The notes under the pieces were generated by a model, which saw nothing but the letters and a program-made list of their open reading frames with translations, was not told the DNA's origin and ran no database searches. A program made the position numbers and the translations under genes. From Magicicada septendecula (Eukaryota > Arthropoda > Insecta > Hemiptera > Cicadidae), in the NCBI GenBank assembly GCA_034769895.1, contig CM068367.1, forward strand, positions 706,584,885-706,648,884: 64,000 nucleotides of DNA, read 5' to 3'. Shown piece by piece: positions 25,327 through 40,300 of this stretch; within the stretch, counting starts at the first letter, position 1, and every line of letters starts with the position of its first letter.

Positions 25327-28300
25327 TGCCAAAAATACAGTGACAGTATAATAATGTTATTTTTAGAGTTTAATATTAAATTTCCTAAGTTAAGCAATTG
25401 TGTTGATAAATATTAGTAGTATTATATTGTTAGTATTACATGACTTTGTTTTGTTGTTAGGGAGTATGGGTGCAGGCTGAAATTGATAATCCAGATTACA
25501 AACCAGATCCAAACTTGTATTTACGGGATGAAATTTGTGCTATTGGCTTTGATTTATGGCAAGTAAAGTCGGGTACTATATTTGGTAAGGTGCTTATTAC
25601 TGATGACCCTGACCTTGCCAAGAAGATTGGAGAAGAAGTCTGGAAACCAATGATTGTGAGTATTATAGTTCACTATTGTTCAGAATGGAAGTTTGAATGC
25701 AGCAAGAAAAATTTATTTCAATCTGTATGGTGGAAGTCAGTTTGTTGTTGAAAACAGACTATACATTTTTATTTTAACATTCATAGAGCTACAGTCTACA
25801 TTTTATTTTGTTCCATGAAAAGGGAAATGCTGTGATAGCATTAAAAATTCATGTTTAAGATTGCTAGAGATCAGTGGTTTTGTAAGAGAGAGAGGGACAA
25901 TAGCGTCTAGTAGTGGTGGTAGTAGTAGTAATAGTAGTAGCAGTAGCAGTAGCAGTAGTAAAAAAAGTTAAGTAATCCATTTTTACATTTAAATGGACAG
26001 TTGTGTTTTTTATAATCTTTATGAATTTTTCCTCATATAGTTGAGAATATAACTACTTGTCTATTAAATGAGGAATTTTCTGCTGATTTTGAGTCAAGTG
26101 TCCATGCATCCTTCTGATTTTTTGCAATGTCTTCAACAAAGGTTATAGAATAAAGTTAAGGAAATGTTTTGGGGCGCTCTTAAATTTAGGGGTTGTTTTC
26201 ACCCCCTTTTTGGGGGGTTAAAAAACAAAATTTAATTAACCCATTCGCTGACTTTGACGAGTGTAGCTCGCACCATTTTATCAGTACTGTGGAGACTTTG
26301 ACGAGTGTAGCTCGCGCCACTTGTTCAGTTCACTGACTTTGACGGCAATCACTCGCCCATTTGTTTCAATGTAAGAACTGCTTTGTAGTAGTTTTATGAA
26401 TCTCCAACAGATATCGGGCAAATTTAAATGCTTTCTACATGTGTTTTTATTTACTGCTATGTACCATTGTTTAACATATTTGTAGGTAATAAATCTGCAA
26501 TAAAAAATAGACATTTTTTGAAAATTAATTCCTTAAAAAAATAGTCAGTGAATGGGTTAACCCTGGTAACCGACAGAGAACCACATTATAAGCAAAAAAG
26601 GTGGTACACACTTTTTCGAAAAAATCCGTTGTTTGCGAGTTACAAGGGTTCAAAATTTTGCAAAAAAAAACGCGATTTTTAACATTAATCTGCAAATAAC
26701 TAAAAAACGCCTTTTTGCAAAACATTTGTATAAACAAAATTGAAGCTTATGAACAGACGAACATTTTCCCCTTTGTTTGGTTTCGTCATGTCAAATGATT
26801 CTTGAGATGCAGCCAAAACAAGATGCCGATTCACAGTTTTTTGATCAAATCATGTGCTTAAAACTAATATAACTCAGCAAGAAATGGTTAAATTAGTATC
26901 AAATGAAAGCTCTATTAATTTCCTAAAAAGTGGTGGGTTAATCACTTGTCTAGCTTGCAATATAATGAAGTTCTGTATGAAAACATAATTTTTGCAAATT
27001 TTTTCTAAGAAATTTAAAAATGGACATCCGTCATTTTGTCAAATATGTATATTAAGCCGAGATAATGTAGTTTTCGGTTGTCTATTATATTAGCAATGTC
27101 CTCAAATCGTTTGAAGCATATATGTATTGCTGTGCAGTAACGCGTAATGCTTCAAGAAAATTCAAGTTTCTGGATTTTCGCCAAAATTCACAATTGTTAT
27201 TAAATATCTCAGTAGCGATCCGTTTTATCGAGAAATTGATATGGATGAAATGAAGCTTATAAAAAACTAAAAATTTTGAATTTTGTTTCATTCCTTTACA
27301 ACTAAAACTCTATGAGTACAGCAGTTTAAAGGTGTATTTTCCCGTCATCGTGCTAAACATTTTTGATTTTTAGGCGAAATATCTAGTGTACAGTAGGTTT
27401 TTCGACTACAGTGCATACATAAAAAGTTGTAGTTCCTTACATTTCCTACATTCATTTTGTTTAAAAAATTTTTCTTAAAAATTGTCCGAGTTATGACCAA
27501 AAATGTAAACACGTTCCAACAGTTAGATTTTGTTATCGTACGTTATATGTTCGGGTGCAGTCCTGAGAGCCTATTAATTTATTCTAAACTAAATTTTTTC
27601 AAATTGAGAATAAAATTAAGTGTCATTATTATTTTTTTTAACATCTATTGTAAACAAAAAAAATATCTTTGCAATTTGTCACTGACTGTACTGCTGGTTC
27701 GTTATATCAATCGAATATTTAATTTAATAAAATAATATAATGTTTATGGTTCGATTTTTCTTTGATTAAAATTTTTATAAGCATGGATGAAATATATATA
27801 TTTTTTCGACTGAATTTTGAATTATGACCGCTAAAAACACGGACCCTCTAGCGGAGACTAGAAGAGGCCTGATGCTCACTGCTTGCAGCTAACACATGTT
27901 TTTTGGAGCACCAGCTAAGCATCGGAGTTGTTTGTTGTTGTGCAAGGGTTTTTAAATATTTTGTTAATGTTGTGATGTTTAAGTACATGTAGGTTAAACA
28001 TCCCCCCCCCAAACCTGTAGGTACCCAATTTCAGGACTTCAAAGTACATTCTCCTGCTGTTTCAGGTTTTCAACCCTTAGGGGTGGTTTTCAACGCTTTC
28101 AAGTCCAACCCTCATGTCAGATGTATCCATGGACGTCACAGTCGTAATCAGTACCCCCAAAAATCTATAGATACTCACTTTCAAGGCTTTTACCGACATT
28201 CTCGCGAAGTTTAATACTTACACCCCCTCATTACAGTCTGCTTCAACCCTTTGTGTCGAATATAATTTTGGACGTCATAATCGTAATCAGCACCCCCAAA

Positions 28301-31300
28301 AACCTACAAGTACCTAATTTCAGGGCTTCAAAATGCATCCTCGCGTCGTTTCATATTTTTAAACCTTTAGGGTAGTTTTCAACCCTTCAGGGGGTGAGAG
28401 CGGGCCAGAAATGTTCCCTTAACTTTGTTCTAGAACCTTTTAGGAAGCAATATCAAAAGGAATAAAAAAATTACATGGACACTCACTCAAAATCGGCAGA
28501 TAGGCCCTCTGTCACCCCTCACGCAATAGACTTTACATAATTGCATTTTTGCCCACTGAGTATTATATCAAGAGAAATCTAATCTTCTTTCAACGACTTC
28601 AGAAAAAATTTAATATAATTTGAAATCATTAAATTATTTCCTAAATAGTGTAGTTAACGTTCATTGTATCTTGTTAGATATATTTTTCAGAATATCCAAT
28701 TTTTATTCTCACAAGAGTGATTACTGAATAACATTTGTGAAAAGATAATATTCTTTGTATAATGTTTGGACAGTTAAGACTTTTAGCTTTTCTTATTATC
28801 ACATGTACCTCTGAAGAAGAATGTTTAATAGCATTTGTATGTAGATGACTTCAAAATGTAACTAACTCAAATGATTATTATTTTTTAATTATTCAGTGTA
28901 CAGATCCTTATTAATTCAGTTAATTGGGGCTTGAAGTTATCTAGATTACAAAAAAAAAACTATAAAACTAAGACAAGATTAGATTAAATCTATCTTATAT
29001 TTTATATGTATAGAGCATCACATAAATAAATGTATAGAGACTGGCGTTGAATAATCGTGTTACTACTACATGCACAATTACACATAAAAACAAAAAAACT
29101 TACAGAATGTGCTATAAGTCACTAGAGAGAAATGCAGTTTTTGATAACTTCTAGTGATGAAACATATGTCACCATTCTAGTAATGTTCAGTCATTTTACA
29201 AAAAATGTTTGTACAAGTTTCAACATCAAGTCTAAAATATTTCTGTTGACATCCGCAACCTGTGTGTGGGCAACATAGAAATACAAGTATATTGTATTGA
29301 ATGTATATATCACACACACATGCCACCACCACCTATAAAACGTCCATTACATGTGTAGGCATATTAATTATTTTTGTGTTGCCTGTATATATTGTATACT
29401 GATTAACGGTGGCGGCTGGCGATAGGGTTACAAGGTTGCATGATCTCCAGAAAAAAAGTGGCATCTTAAAATTTTTTAAAAAATACTTAATGTTTAAAAC
29501 TTTTAAACCGCTGTATTTGGAGAAAAACATTATACAGGTTTTGTAAAATATTTTTGTGCAGTAAATCTAGTTGCTCACTGTAAGCTATGTGGGTGGATCA
29601 GACAAACTGGCGTTTGTAACGTCACTAACAGAGCTTTTACACTGATATACTGATGTGTACTTCTAGTGTACTGTTTAATATTTATTGATATAATAAATGT
29701 ATAAATACAGATACCTAAGGGAATTCACTTTCGACTCAATTACTTTCTATTTCACTTCTTCAGGCGCCCTGTTGTATTGCCAACTGTAAGTCAAACTTAC
29801 CAAGGTTCGAATCAGCGAACCGGGAAGTGCAGAACTGGTTATTTGAAATTAAACATATTTGTTACTCTTATACTCATCTTTTTCTTTATTCTCTTAAAAA
29901 CAATTCAATTGCATTTAAATAAACAACAGAAAATTTTAGATGCTGTTACAACCCCATCATGAATGAAATATCCCTTCTCACTTTAAATTTTGATATCATT
30001 TTAAACAAAAATTATCATGATTACTTATTCAGATATACTAGTATTACCTTGATTACAATAGACATATTTAAAATAACATAGAAATAGTTATACCCCATTT
30101 TATCACAAACCAGCGCCTCTTAATTTTATTACATGATTATTACACACGCCCTTTTACTCTCTCACGATACATATTTAAATTTCCCTTATGAGCTCATAGT
30201 TTATAATTTATGAAAAAGCCAGTATTTTAAAATGTTAAAATGGTATACGTATTGTTGAAATGTCTACTTCCCTTGATTATGATGCGTAGAATTTCGCCAC
30301 ACAGGACGTCTCCTCGGGGCATGCATTGTTCTGCTGTTTTCACTGTTACATTTTAACGTATTACTGCCGAACTGTCAATTAATTACTGTTATTGATGAAT
30401 ATTTAGCCAAATACTGTTTTCACTTTGGAATATATATATAGAGATTCACATTTTTGTTGTATGCGGGCGCGAAAATCACGCACAGCCGGCGGACACACAC
30501 ACTGCTCGTGTCCGGTGTGTCAAGATGTTATTGTCCGACTGCCTTTGTTTGCTGTGTGTCACAAAGTTGCTGGCTCTGACACACCTACATAGCAGCGTGA
30601 CGCATGCACTGACGTAATATGGTCTGATGTTCCGTTACATAACTTGTTTATGCTGTTTGTGTGTCACTGGTTGACCTTGGCACAATTCCAGCTCGTTTAC
30701 TCGTTTTATAAAATATTCATGAATAATTGTCACAGAGCAGTGCTACCACCGTCGCTATAGTCGCCACCACTGAATTTACCTTTGTTTACATTTGTCCCTA
30801 TTATCGAAAAAATGTTATTTGTTTTATAAAAAAAAAAATACAAACTTCTCTATATTACTTCAAAATAGGCCCAAAAATGCCCCGTTACAATACCCCCTCA
30901 ATGAGATATTTTATGCCGAAGTATAAAAAATCTCATTGACACATTCATACTTGCTAAAGGGATCAGCCAGGATATGTCGCCACAACCCCCTGTATGGTTT
31001 ACAAAAAATATAATCAACTCACCCTTGGTCCGGTGACTGTGACCGCACCTGAATGACAATACTGGACTTCTCTCTCGAGATCCCAACACCGTAGAGTCAG
31101 ACATATACTTAACGCCCCTGCTCTGACGCGCTGGCCAGCTCAGGTCCGCCGCCACAGCATCACCAAACACTGAAACAACAAATTAAAATATCAACTAGTG
31201 GCCTTATACAACACCATATCCCCAACTGATCTGTTTCCCCCTAGCGGTGCTGGTTTGTGCTAAGAAGCACTGGTTTTGTTTTTTACTTATTTCTAACATA

Positions 31301-34300
31301 TCAGAATACCTAACAACACAATATAACATAATACCTAATAAAAACATAATACATTCGCAATTCACATTGTTATTATTATCTTAAAATAAACAATTTGTAT
31401 TTAAAATGTTACACACTTTACATCATTCAATTTGCATATAAAATCATAAAAATTGCATTCTAATCTCAATTTAACTTTTATTAATTCGTTTCTCAAAAAT
31501 TTATTACATATATATATATTTTTTTTTTTCGTTTTACACATCATTTCATTTATTATTCCCTTTCATTAATTTGGGTGATTCTACGTTATTCATTATAATT
31601 CATTTTATCAACTTGGCATTTACCCATAATCTTCCCCTTTTATGACTCTACTGCTCCCTTACAAAATCTGTAACTAGTATGACACCCCTCTATCAAAAAA
31701 TCTACTAACCCTTCTCTACCTCTAACTACTTACTACTTTAACTCAATTCGCCACCTTCTCTCAATATATATAAAAAAAATACTCTCTAACCCTTTGTACT
31801 AGGATATGTGTTCCCCCCCCCAAAAAAACTCAATTCCCTTATTTGGTTCCTGGATTCTACCTAAGGCAACCCCCTTCCACTAAATCGTTCCCTATCCCAT
31901 CCCAACTTATCATTATATTGCGGACTCCCACATTACACTACCCCCTACTACAAAATTGCCATCCCCAAAATCCCAATCTTATTACCTTACTACAACTACA
32001 ACAAAATAACAACATCAATTATAAACAACAATATATAACTCAAAACTCCACATAAATTCTCCATTACTACTGTGTCTCCACTTATACTCAAATTCTCTAT
32101 TACATGTATTTCATCTCTCATTCTCTTTAATACCCCAATATATTCAACTTGGACTAACTCAAACGTGTTACTCAAACAATTACTATCACCCAACTTCTAT
32201 CTTTTGCAACCCATTGAAAATTTTACCTATCACAAATTTATTTCATTCTTATTTAAATCTATAAACACATTGAAAACATATTATTATATTTTTATAATCC
32301 TTATCCCTAACAAACTACATGCAATTAACACAATAAGACATAATAAACACAATATAGGAAGTATGTAGTGCATCTATTTTTCAAATCAAAACAAAATTAT
32401 TTAGTAGCGAGTTATCATTATTAAAATACAACAAATTTCTAATTCGTTACCCCCCTGGATAACCTCCCTGCCACACACACTATGACCCCCCCTGGACTGT
32501 GGCGTCCAGTTGCGTCCACAAGGACTGAAATTTTGGAGGAATTTGACATCTCCGTGTCCTTGCTTCTGCGTTACATTTAAAAAGGTTCAGATATCAACAT
32601 ATCTTTGTCTATAGTTACATGCCCTTAATGCGGGTCTACCACCTGGCTTTGCTGTTCCTCCTCGAACAGAGTGGCAGCCGCTGTTCCATAGTGCCGGGAT
32701 TTCCCCTAGCTTCACCCCCCATTAATTTCTAATATAGACCAATTTCAAGTCAGCTATGGTCAAAGGACTTGGTATGGCCATAGCTGACCGCTAGCCAAAA
32801 CCACGATTAGTGCTGGTAAGGCAGTAATCGCCCGAAAAGTCGGGGAAATCAACTCTTCCTTCAAGCATGTATTCGTCATCATTATTTTGCACGGCACGGC
32901 AATTTATCAAGTTACAATATAAAATTGTACAAAAGAGTGTACCGTGCATTTTCGCCATGTTGGCCTCCGATGGAGGTAACACTCTCGGTTACCCCCAACA
33001 CTTTCCGCTATCTACTGGGGCACATGCCACCCCAGCAATAGCAACTTAATAACTAATTAATTATAATTGACAACTAAACTTTCTACCATTGCAGTTCCAC
33101 ACTCCACTGTTCTATCACTTCTATGAGCACTAATCTACCCCCCAAAATTATCCCCACATCTTGTATAATACATTACATAACATAATAAACAAATAGACAT
33201 TAACCTTGATTATTAGCATACATTAAACAAACAATTCTCTGTTTAAATAATTTATATAAAAACTTATAAACATTCTTGTTTGAAAATTTTTCATTAACTT
33301 TTTTATATATCATCATTTAATTATTTATCCTTTGCTGTAATTAGGTTCCTCAAAATTTTCAAATTTATTATTAATCTACATTTTTAACCATTATGCTATT
33401 ACATAAACTAAACCATTTAGCATTTATTTATTTATTAATTATTATTAAATTAAAATCTCATCAAACAATTTAAATTCATTATAAAATTTTAAACATATAA
33501 CACTCAATCACAATATTTAAACATCTCAAATTATTTACTTCAATTTAGTATTAAAACACAACATATTTCAATTATTATCAAAATTTACAAAACATCAATT
33601 ATTGTCTTCATAATTATTTTTATTATTTATTTAGACTGCAAACTATTTATAATATTATTATTATTATCACAACATTTTCCTACTACATATACACATTATT
33701 TACCTAACATTTCATAATAATACACACAATTGAATTCAATACATTATTTACAAAGTATTCGTCAATAACTGTTCAATTGTTTCACACTTCATATGTCCAA
33801 ATCTGCAAGGTCATTACCAAAAATTACAATATTTAAATTGTCCATTCACTGATTTTTTAGTTCAGCCTCCATCGTCATATAGATATCTAATATATTTGTA
33901 ACATGCCTCATTGTTATCCACACACAATTTGTTATTACTATTATTATAATAACCCATTAACTTTATTTCATCCATTATGCCATTATAATTTATAGGGTTA
34001 TTCCCTATTAATATTTCATAAGCCTTGTCAACATAAGGTATTATTGTCCAGTCTCCATCAGTATTATTGGTCAACGTCAGGTAAGTTGTTCTATCATTTT
34101 TATATTCCTCTACTATTACGTCAGGTAAGTCATTATTGTTTATAAAAATATTATCAAAACAATTCTCTATCTCCCTTTCGACAGTTAAGTATTTTATATG
34201 GTTCATCTTCACCCCTTCTAATCTTTTTCTCAATTCATCATAATTTCTTTTTAACTTATATAATTCTAAATATCACTATAATATTGACGACTCGGAACAC

Positions 34301-37300
34301 AAAGTTTTTTATAAGTAAAAACGTAAAGTTTTACCTTACAGCCTAAACCGGCTTTCACCTATAGAAGGCTTCATCAGAGGCTGTCGTTAGTAGCGCTGCT
34401 CGTCTTGTTGTTGGCGACGAGAAAGTGTTTCAAAAGATTGAAGCTGTGTGTGTGTGGTGAGATGTGTTCAAATAATGCGTGCGATTTGAATTGTGTCTGT
34501 TCGTTTAAGATGTCGTTTTTATTTGTTTTTGTGTGTTTGTATATTTCTAATTGTTCTAGAGTGTCTAGTTTTCGGCCTTTTGTGTGTACGTGTAGTATGT
34601 TCATGTTATTGTCGATGTTTTTATATGTGTGGTTTGCTTCAATGAGGTGGTTTGCGAAGGTAGATTCTGTAGTGGTGTGGAGTGCTTTTGTGTGTTCAAT
34701 GTATCTCTGTTTGAAGCTACGTCCTGTCTGGCCTATGTAGAATTTACTGCAATTTGAACAATTTAGTTTATATACACCGGGTAGATCGAATTTGTTTTGT
34801 GCTTTGGGCATGCGTTTTGATAGTGTGTGTTCTGTTTTGTTAGTAGTTTTGTAAGCGATTCTGTATCCTGCTTTTTTGAATTTGTGGGCAATTTTTTCTG
34901 TTTGTTTGTTGATGTATGTTAGTGTTATGAATTTGTTGTTTTCTGTCTTTGTCTGTTGTTTGTTTTGTGTTTTGTGTAGGAGTTTACTGACTATTGTTCT
35001 GTCATAACCGTTAGATTCTGCTAGATATTTTATCGTGTTTAGTTCGTCTTTGTAGTCTATTTCATCTAAGGGGATGTTGTTGTTGCAAACATAACAACCA
35101 AACACTAACAAAGCTCATAATTGACACAGAAACAAATATACAAAACACAGCACCAGAACATCAAGACACATTAAGACATAATATAAACAACACAATAGGA
35201 ATACATAAGACACCAGACAACAACAACCACAACTCAGAAATACACACAGCCATCAAACTGAGGGAAAAGGCACACAAACACAACATCACATTTGTAAAAG
35301 CTGACAAAGGCAACACGACCGTAATTATCCCCACAGACAACCTACACAAAAAAGTACAAGACTTCATAGAACAGAACAACATCACAGAACTAAAACACGA
35401 CCCCACCGACAGATACCAAAACTCAGTAAAACAAATAGTCAACAAAGCCAAACACATTATGACACATAAACAAAAGCCCTACATGAAACAAATCCGACCA
35501 TCAGCACCTACACTCCAAGCGCTTCCCAAAATCCATAAAGAAGACATTCCGATCCGCCCCATTATCAACTACCGTAATGCCCCTGCACACAAACTGGCAA
35601 AATATCTAGACAAAATTATTAGACAACACACACAAATAGACAACAACATTGCAGTAAAAAACAACACTGACCTAGTAACAAAAATAAAAGACATACACAT
35701 CCCCCATAACGCCACATTAGCCTCCTTTGACATTAAAAACCTGTACACAAACATCCCCATCTCTGAAACAATCACCATCCTACAAAACAAACTCAAACAG
35801 AACAACACACCAGACGAACTTATCAATGAAATAACAGAAACTCTGAACATTATCACAAAACAAAACTACTTTACTTATAACAATAAATACTACACACAGA
35901 ACGATGGCCTACCCATGGGCTCCCCCATATCCAGCATTCTAGCAGAAGTCTTCCTCCAACACTTAGAAAAAACAAAAATACTCACAAACAATGACAGACA
36001 CTCACATAAAATACTATATTGGCACAGATACGTTGATGACATTCTAATACTCTACAGGGGAAACAAAAGACAATGTGAACAGTTACTAACGCACATAAAC
36101 AAAATACATAAAAACATAACCTTCACTGCCGAATACGAACACAACAATACCATAAACTTCTTAGACCTCTCCATCACAAAACTAGAACACAGGCACAAAT
36201 TCAGTATATACAGAAAACCAACTACAACTGACACACTAATACACAACACCTCCAATCACCCAATACAACACAAACTAGCTGCTTTTAGAACCATGATACA
36301 TAGACTTAACAACATCCCCTTAGATGAAATAGACTACAAAGACGAACTAAACACGATAAAATATCTAGCAGAATCTAACGGTTATGACAGAACAATAGTC
36401 AGTAAACTCCTACACAAAACACAAAACAAACAACAGACAAAGACAGAAAACAACAAATTCATAACACTAACATACATCAACAAACAAACAGAAAAAATTG
36501 CCCACAAATTCAAAAAAGCAGGATACAGAATCGCTTACAAAACTACTAACAAAACAGAACACACACTATCAAAACGCATGCCCAAAGCACAAAACAAATT
36601 CGATCTACCCGGTGTATATAAACTAAATTGTTCAAATTGCAGTAAATTCTACATAGGCCAGACAGGACGTAGCTTCAAACAGAGATACATTGAACACACA
36701 AAAGCACTCCACACCACTACAGAATCTACCTTCGCAAACCACCTCATTGAAGCAAACCACACATATAAAAACATCGACAATAACATGAACATACTACACG
36801 TACACACAAAAGGCCGAAAACTAGACACTCTAGAACAATTAGAAATATACAAACACACAAAAACAAATAAAAACGACATCTTAAACGAACAGACACAATT
36901 CAAATCGCACGCATTATTCGAACACATCTCACCACACACACACAGCTTCAATCTTTCGAAACACTTTCTCGTCGCCAACAACAAGACGAGCAGCGCTACT
37001 AACGACAGCCTCTGATGAAGCCTTCTATAGGTGAAAGCCGGTTTAGGCTGTAAGGTAAAACTTTACGTTTTTACTTATAAAAAACTTTGTGTTCCGAGTC
37101 GTCAATATTATAGTGATATTTAGTTAAGTAACGGACACGTCATGGACAACGAAATCCAAGTATATAATTCTATCTCTCTCTCTTCATAACACCACATCAC
37201 ACTCTCACAATTATTACAGACAGAGGGTACAACATTATACAACATCAATATACACTTCAATTCATCTACTAATACGGGTCTCTCGCCCTTCAAAAACAAC

Positions 37301-40300
37301 ATTTGTGAACACTCTGGTTCAGAAAAATTAATGGAAAAATTTACCCTCTGCCCACATTCAACTACTATATTATTTTTCCACTCTCTCTCTACTTCATCAA
37401 TACACCTTAACATCTCATACTCACATTCTACACATTCATCAGTATTTTCACTACTTATTTTCATCGTATCGACCTCCGATACTAATTCTTCAAATACATT
37501 ACAATTATTCTCATTATTCTTAACACTATTGTTATCACTATTCTCGTTCAAGATAGCGTAAGCGTATAATCCCGTTTTTTGTTCTTTCATTTGTTCAAGC
37601 TCATTATTGAATTTACCCCAATCATCCTCAGTCATTCTGTTCAAAACCCTTTCAAACTCGTGCATGAATTCCATACTATTCCATGCCTCCCCTAATCCAC
37701 TTACTTTATTTTCACGTGTCTCGGCCATGTTCAAAATGAATTATATAATACCCCTTTATATAATACAACTCTCCTCATACACACTAGTTACCCATATTAG
37801 CTCACAATACTCATAAACAAATAATTCACTATATACATAACACTATCAAAACATAACCCCATATCTACGTCTATTTTACGTACCTCAAAAAAAAAAAAAA
37901 AATTTTCTGTTATTTCAAACAACCATTCTGCTCTTCCAAGTAGGCTGTATTTATATAATTATATTATATAAATGTCCCTGTTCACAAGCCAATTGTACTG
38001 TTTAATATTTATTGATATAATAAATGTATAAATACAGATACCTAAGGGAATTCACTTTCGACTCAATTACTTTCTATTTCACTTCTTCGGGCGCCCTGTT
38101 GTATTGCCAACTGTAAGTCAAACTTACCAAGGTTCGAATCAGCGAACCGGGAAGTGCAGAACTGGTTATTTGAAATTAAACATATTTGTTACTCTTATAC
38201 TCGTCTTTTTCTTTATTCTCTTAAAAACAATTCAATTGCATTTAAATAAACAACAGAAAATTTTAGATGCTGTTACAACCCCATCATGAATGAAATATCC
38301 CTTCTCACTTTAAATTTTGATATCATTTTAAACAAAAATTATCATGATTACTTATTCGGATATACTAGTATTACCTTGATTACAATAGACATATTAAAAA
38401 TAACATAGAAATAGTTATACCCCATTTTATCACAAACCAGCGCCTCTTAATTTTATTACATGATTATTACACACGCCCTTTTACTCTCTCACGATACATA
38501 TTTAAATTTCCCGTATGAGCTCATAGTTTATAATTTATGAAAAAGCCAGTATTTTAAAATGTTGAAATGGTATACGTATTGTTGAAATGTCTACTTCCCT
38601 TGATTATGATACGTAGAATTTCGCCACACGGGACGTCTCCTCGGGGCATGCATTGTTCTGCTGTTTTCACTGTTACATTTTAACGTATTACTGCCGAACT
38701 GTCAATTAATTACTGTTATTGATGAATATTTAGCCAAATACTGTTTTCACTTTGGAATATATATATAGAGATTCACATTTTTGTTGTATGCGGGCGCGAA
38801 AATCACGCACAGCCGGCGGACACACACACTGCTCGTGTCCGGTGTGTCAAGATGTTATTGTCCGACTGCCTTTGTTTGCTGTGTGTCACAAAGTTGCTGG
38901 CTCTGACACACCTACATAGCAGCGTGACGCATGCACTGACGTAATATGGTCTGATGTTCCGTTACATAACTTGTTTATGCTGTTTGTGTGTCACTGGTTG
39001 ACCTTGGCACAATTCCAGCTCGTTTACTCGTTTTATAAAATATTCATGAATAATTGTCACAGAGCAGTGCTACCACCGTCGCTATCGTCGCCACCACTGA
39101 ATTTACCTTTGTTTACGTTTGTCCCTATTATCGAAAAAATGTTATTTGTTTTATAAAAAAAAATACAAACTTCTCTATATTACTTCAAAATAGGCCCAAA
39201 AATGCCCCGTTACACTAGCTATTACATACAACGAAAATTTTTGCTCGGTTTGCAGTAGTTCTGCAACATTCCAGTAGGCATGCTGTGTATGATCGTTCAC
39301 TGGTGACTTGTGTAGCGTAATGTTTGAATTTCTGTTATCTGTCTTCGTGTATGCCCTTGTGCAGATAGTGTTTACGAATTAGTATAGCTTACTGTGTTTT
39401 TTGTACAGATGTAAATTCTGTGAATATTTAGTATTAATGGTGTAAAAATTATTTTCAAATATTGTATTTTGTTTATAAGTGATCGTTTTTTATTATAAGT
39501 GATCGTTTATTACTATTTAAAAATGAAGTAAGTATGCAGTTTGTTGGAAAAGCCATTTAGTTTATGGTCTCTACAAGAAAAACTACAGATAAAAAACGTA
39601 TATAGGCCTCCTCCTCATCTTAATACAGACTGTTAAATTAGGGAAGAGATCATTCAACGGTGTTTTTTTAGAAGACATGTTTATGAAAAACATAATTGTT
39701 TGTGTGTTGTAATTCCAGAAACGCTTTGTTTTGTTTCCTTTGTGTGCTTTATGGGGGTGATAATCTTTGGGGAAAATCAGGCTTTACTCATCTAAATCTT
39801 TGGGAAAAATCAGGCTTTACTCATCTAAATCATTTATTGGTTCATGCTAAAAAGCAAGAAGCTTCCAAAATTCATATTAACAGTAGTTTACATATAGCTC
39901 TTTTAGAAAGTGTTAATGTGGCAGAACAATTGGATAGTACGTACAGGCAGAGTATCAGTATTCATAATGAAAAAGTATTACAGAATAAATATATTTTAAA
40001 CTTTATAATTAATTTGTGCATTTCTGTGATGTCTTTGAACTTGATTTGTGAGGACATGATGACCTTCACCAATATATGAGTTGTACGTGCATAATTATGT
40101 TAACGTAATGAGGAATGTATAAAGTGACAGTTATTCTATGTTCACAAAAACTTGCAACCCTCTCTTCTTGACACCACCAGCCAGCATGATAGTAAACTGT
40201 GTTGAAGCATAAACATAAATGTTTTAAAAATGTGTGTAGTTAATAACAGAACATCATAAAACCTTTCATCTTTCATAAAACCTTTTATAAAACTGTCACT

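Larger units (their letters stand above)
26058..28525. mobile_element. Large fold-back repeat element, noncoding
   Basis: The left arm (about 26058-26215) and the right arm (about 28370-28525) are imperfect reverse complements over roughly 150 bp. Examples are ATTTTGAGTCAAGTGTCCAT against ATTTTGAGTGAGTGTCCAT, and AATAAAGTTAAGGAAATGTT against ACAAAGTTAAGGGAACATTT, in arm sense. The 2.1-kb interior has no coding region but holds a piggyBac-type MITE and a decayed tandem repeat. No target duplication was resolved. Family unknown. Confidence 0.6.
34269..37160 (+). mobile_element. Penelope-like element PLE2, head-to-head inverted dimer
   Basis: Inserted in the e4 ORF with a 12-bp target duplication TATATAATTCTA (34257-34268 and 37161-37172). 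The plus-oriented copy (about 35087-37160) is 5'-truncated. In front of it lies an inverted copy of the last 0.8 kb (34269-about 35085), nearly identical to 36306-about 37122. The arms could form a hairpin of about 800 bp. Partial inverted copies are a known Penelope insertion pattern. Confidence 0.9.
33862..37734 (-). pseudogene. e4 single ORF, split by a Penelope-like insertion
   Basis: The N-terminal part is 37161-37734 (MNMAETRENKV start) and the C-terminal part is 33862-34268, ending RYLYDDGG. The two halves are separated by the Penelope-like element, which duplicated 12 bp of the ORF. Shared with e3 and e6 are ELEKEWK-like/QRVNF, EPxCSQMLxLKG, VPSVxxxxESVxWCYxE, IENCFD, DGDWT and the terminal DDGG. 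No retroviral protease, RT or integrase motif is present. The N-terminal third differs from e3 and e6. The function is unknown; a Gag-like structural role is a guess from its position after the primer binding site. Confidence 0.75.
29667..39214 (-). mobile_element. LTR retrotransposon e4, single-ORF family, carrying a nested Penelope-like element
   Basis: Complete element: LTRs 29667-30889 and 37994-39214, TG...CA ends, 4-bp target duplication CTAG (29663-29666 and 39215-39218), primer binding site next to the 5' LTR and a polypurine tract next to the 3' LTR. It encodes one protein of unknown function (no protease, RT or integrase) and is interrupted by a 2.9-kb Penelope-like element. Without that insert it is about 6.6 kb. 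The LTRs differ by only scattered changes on reading, so insertion is fairly recent. Confidence 0.93.

Noticed and set aside
29804-29821. GGTTCGAATC in the e4 LTR resembles a Pol III B box
   Set aside because: No convincing A box at tRNA or SINE spacing; the sequence is better explained as a small hairpin in the LTR.
29777-29962. 61-residue frame repeated at 38104-38289
   Set aside because: Both copies are the same position of the two e4 LTRs, antisense to the element; not a supported gene.
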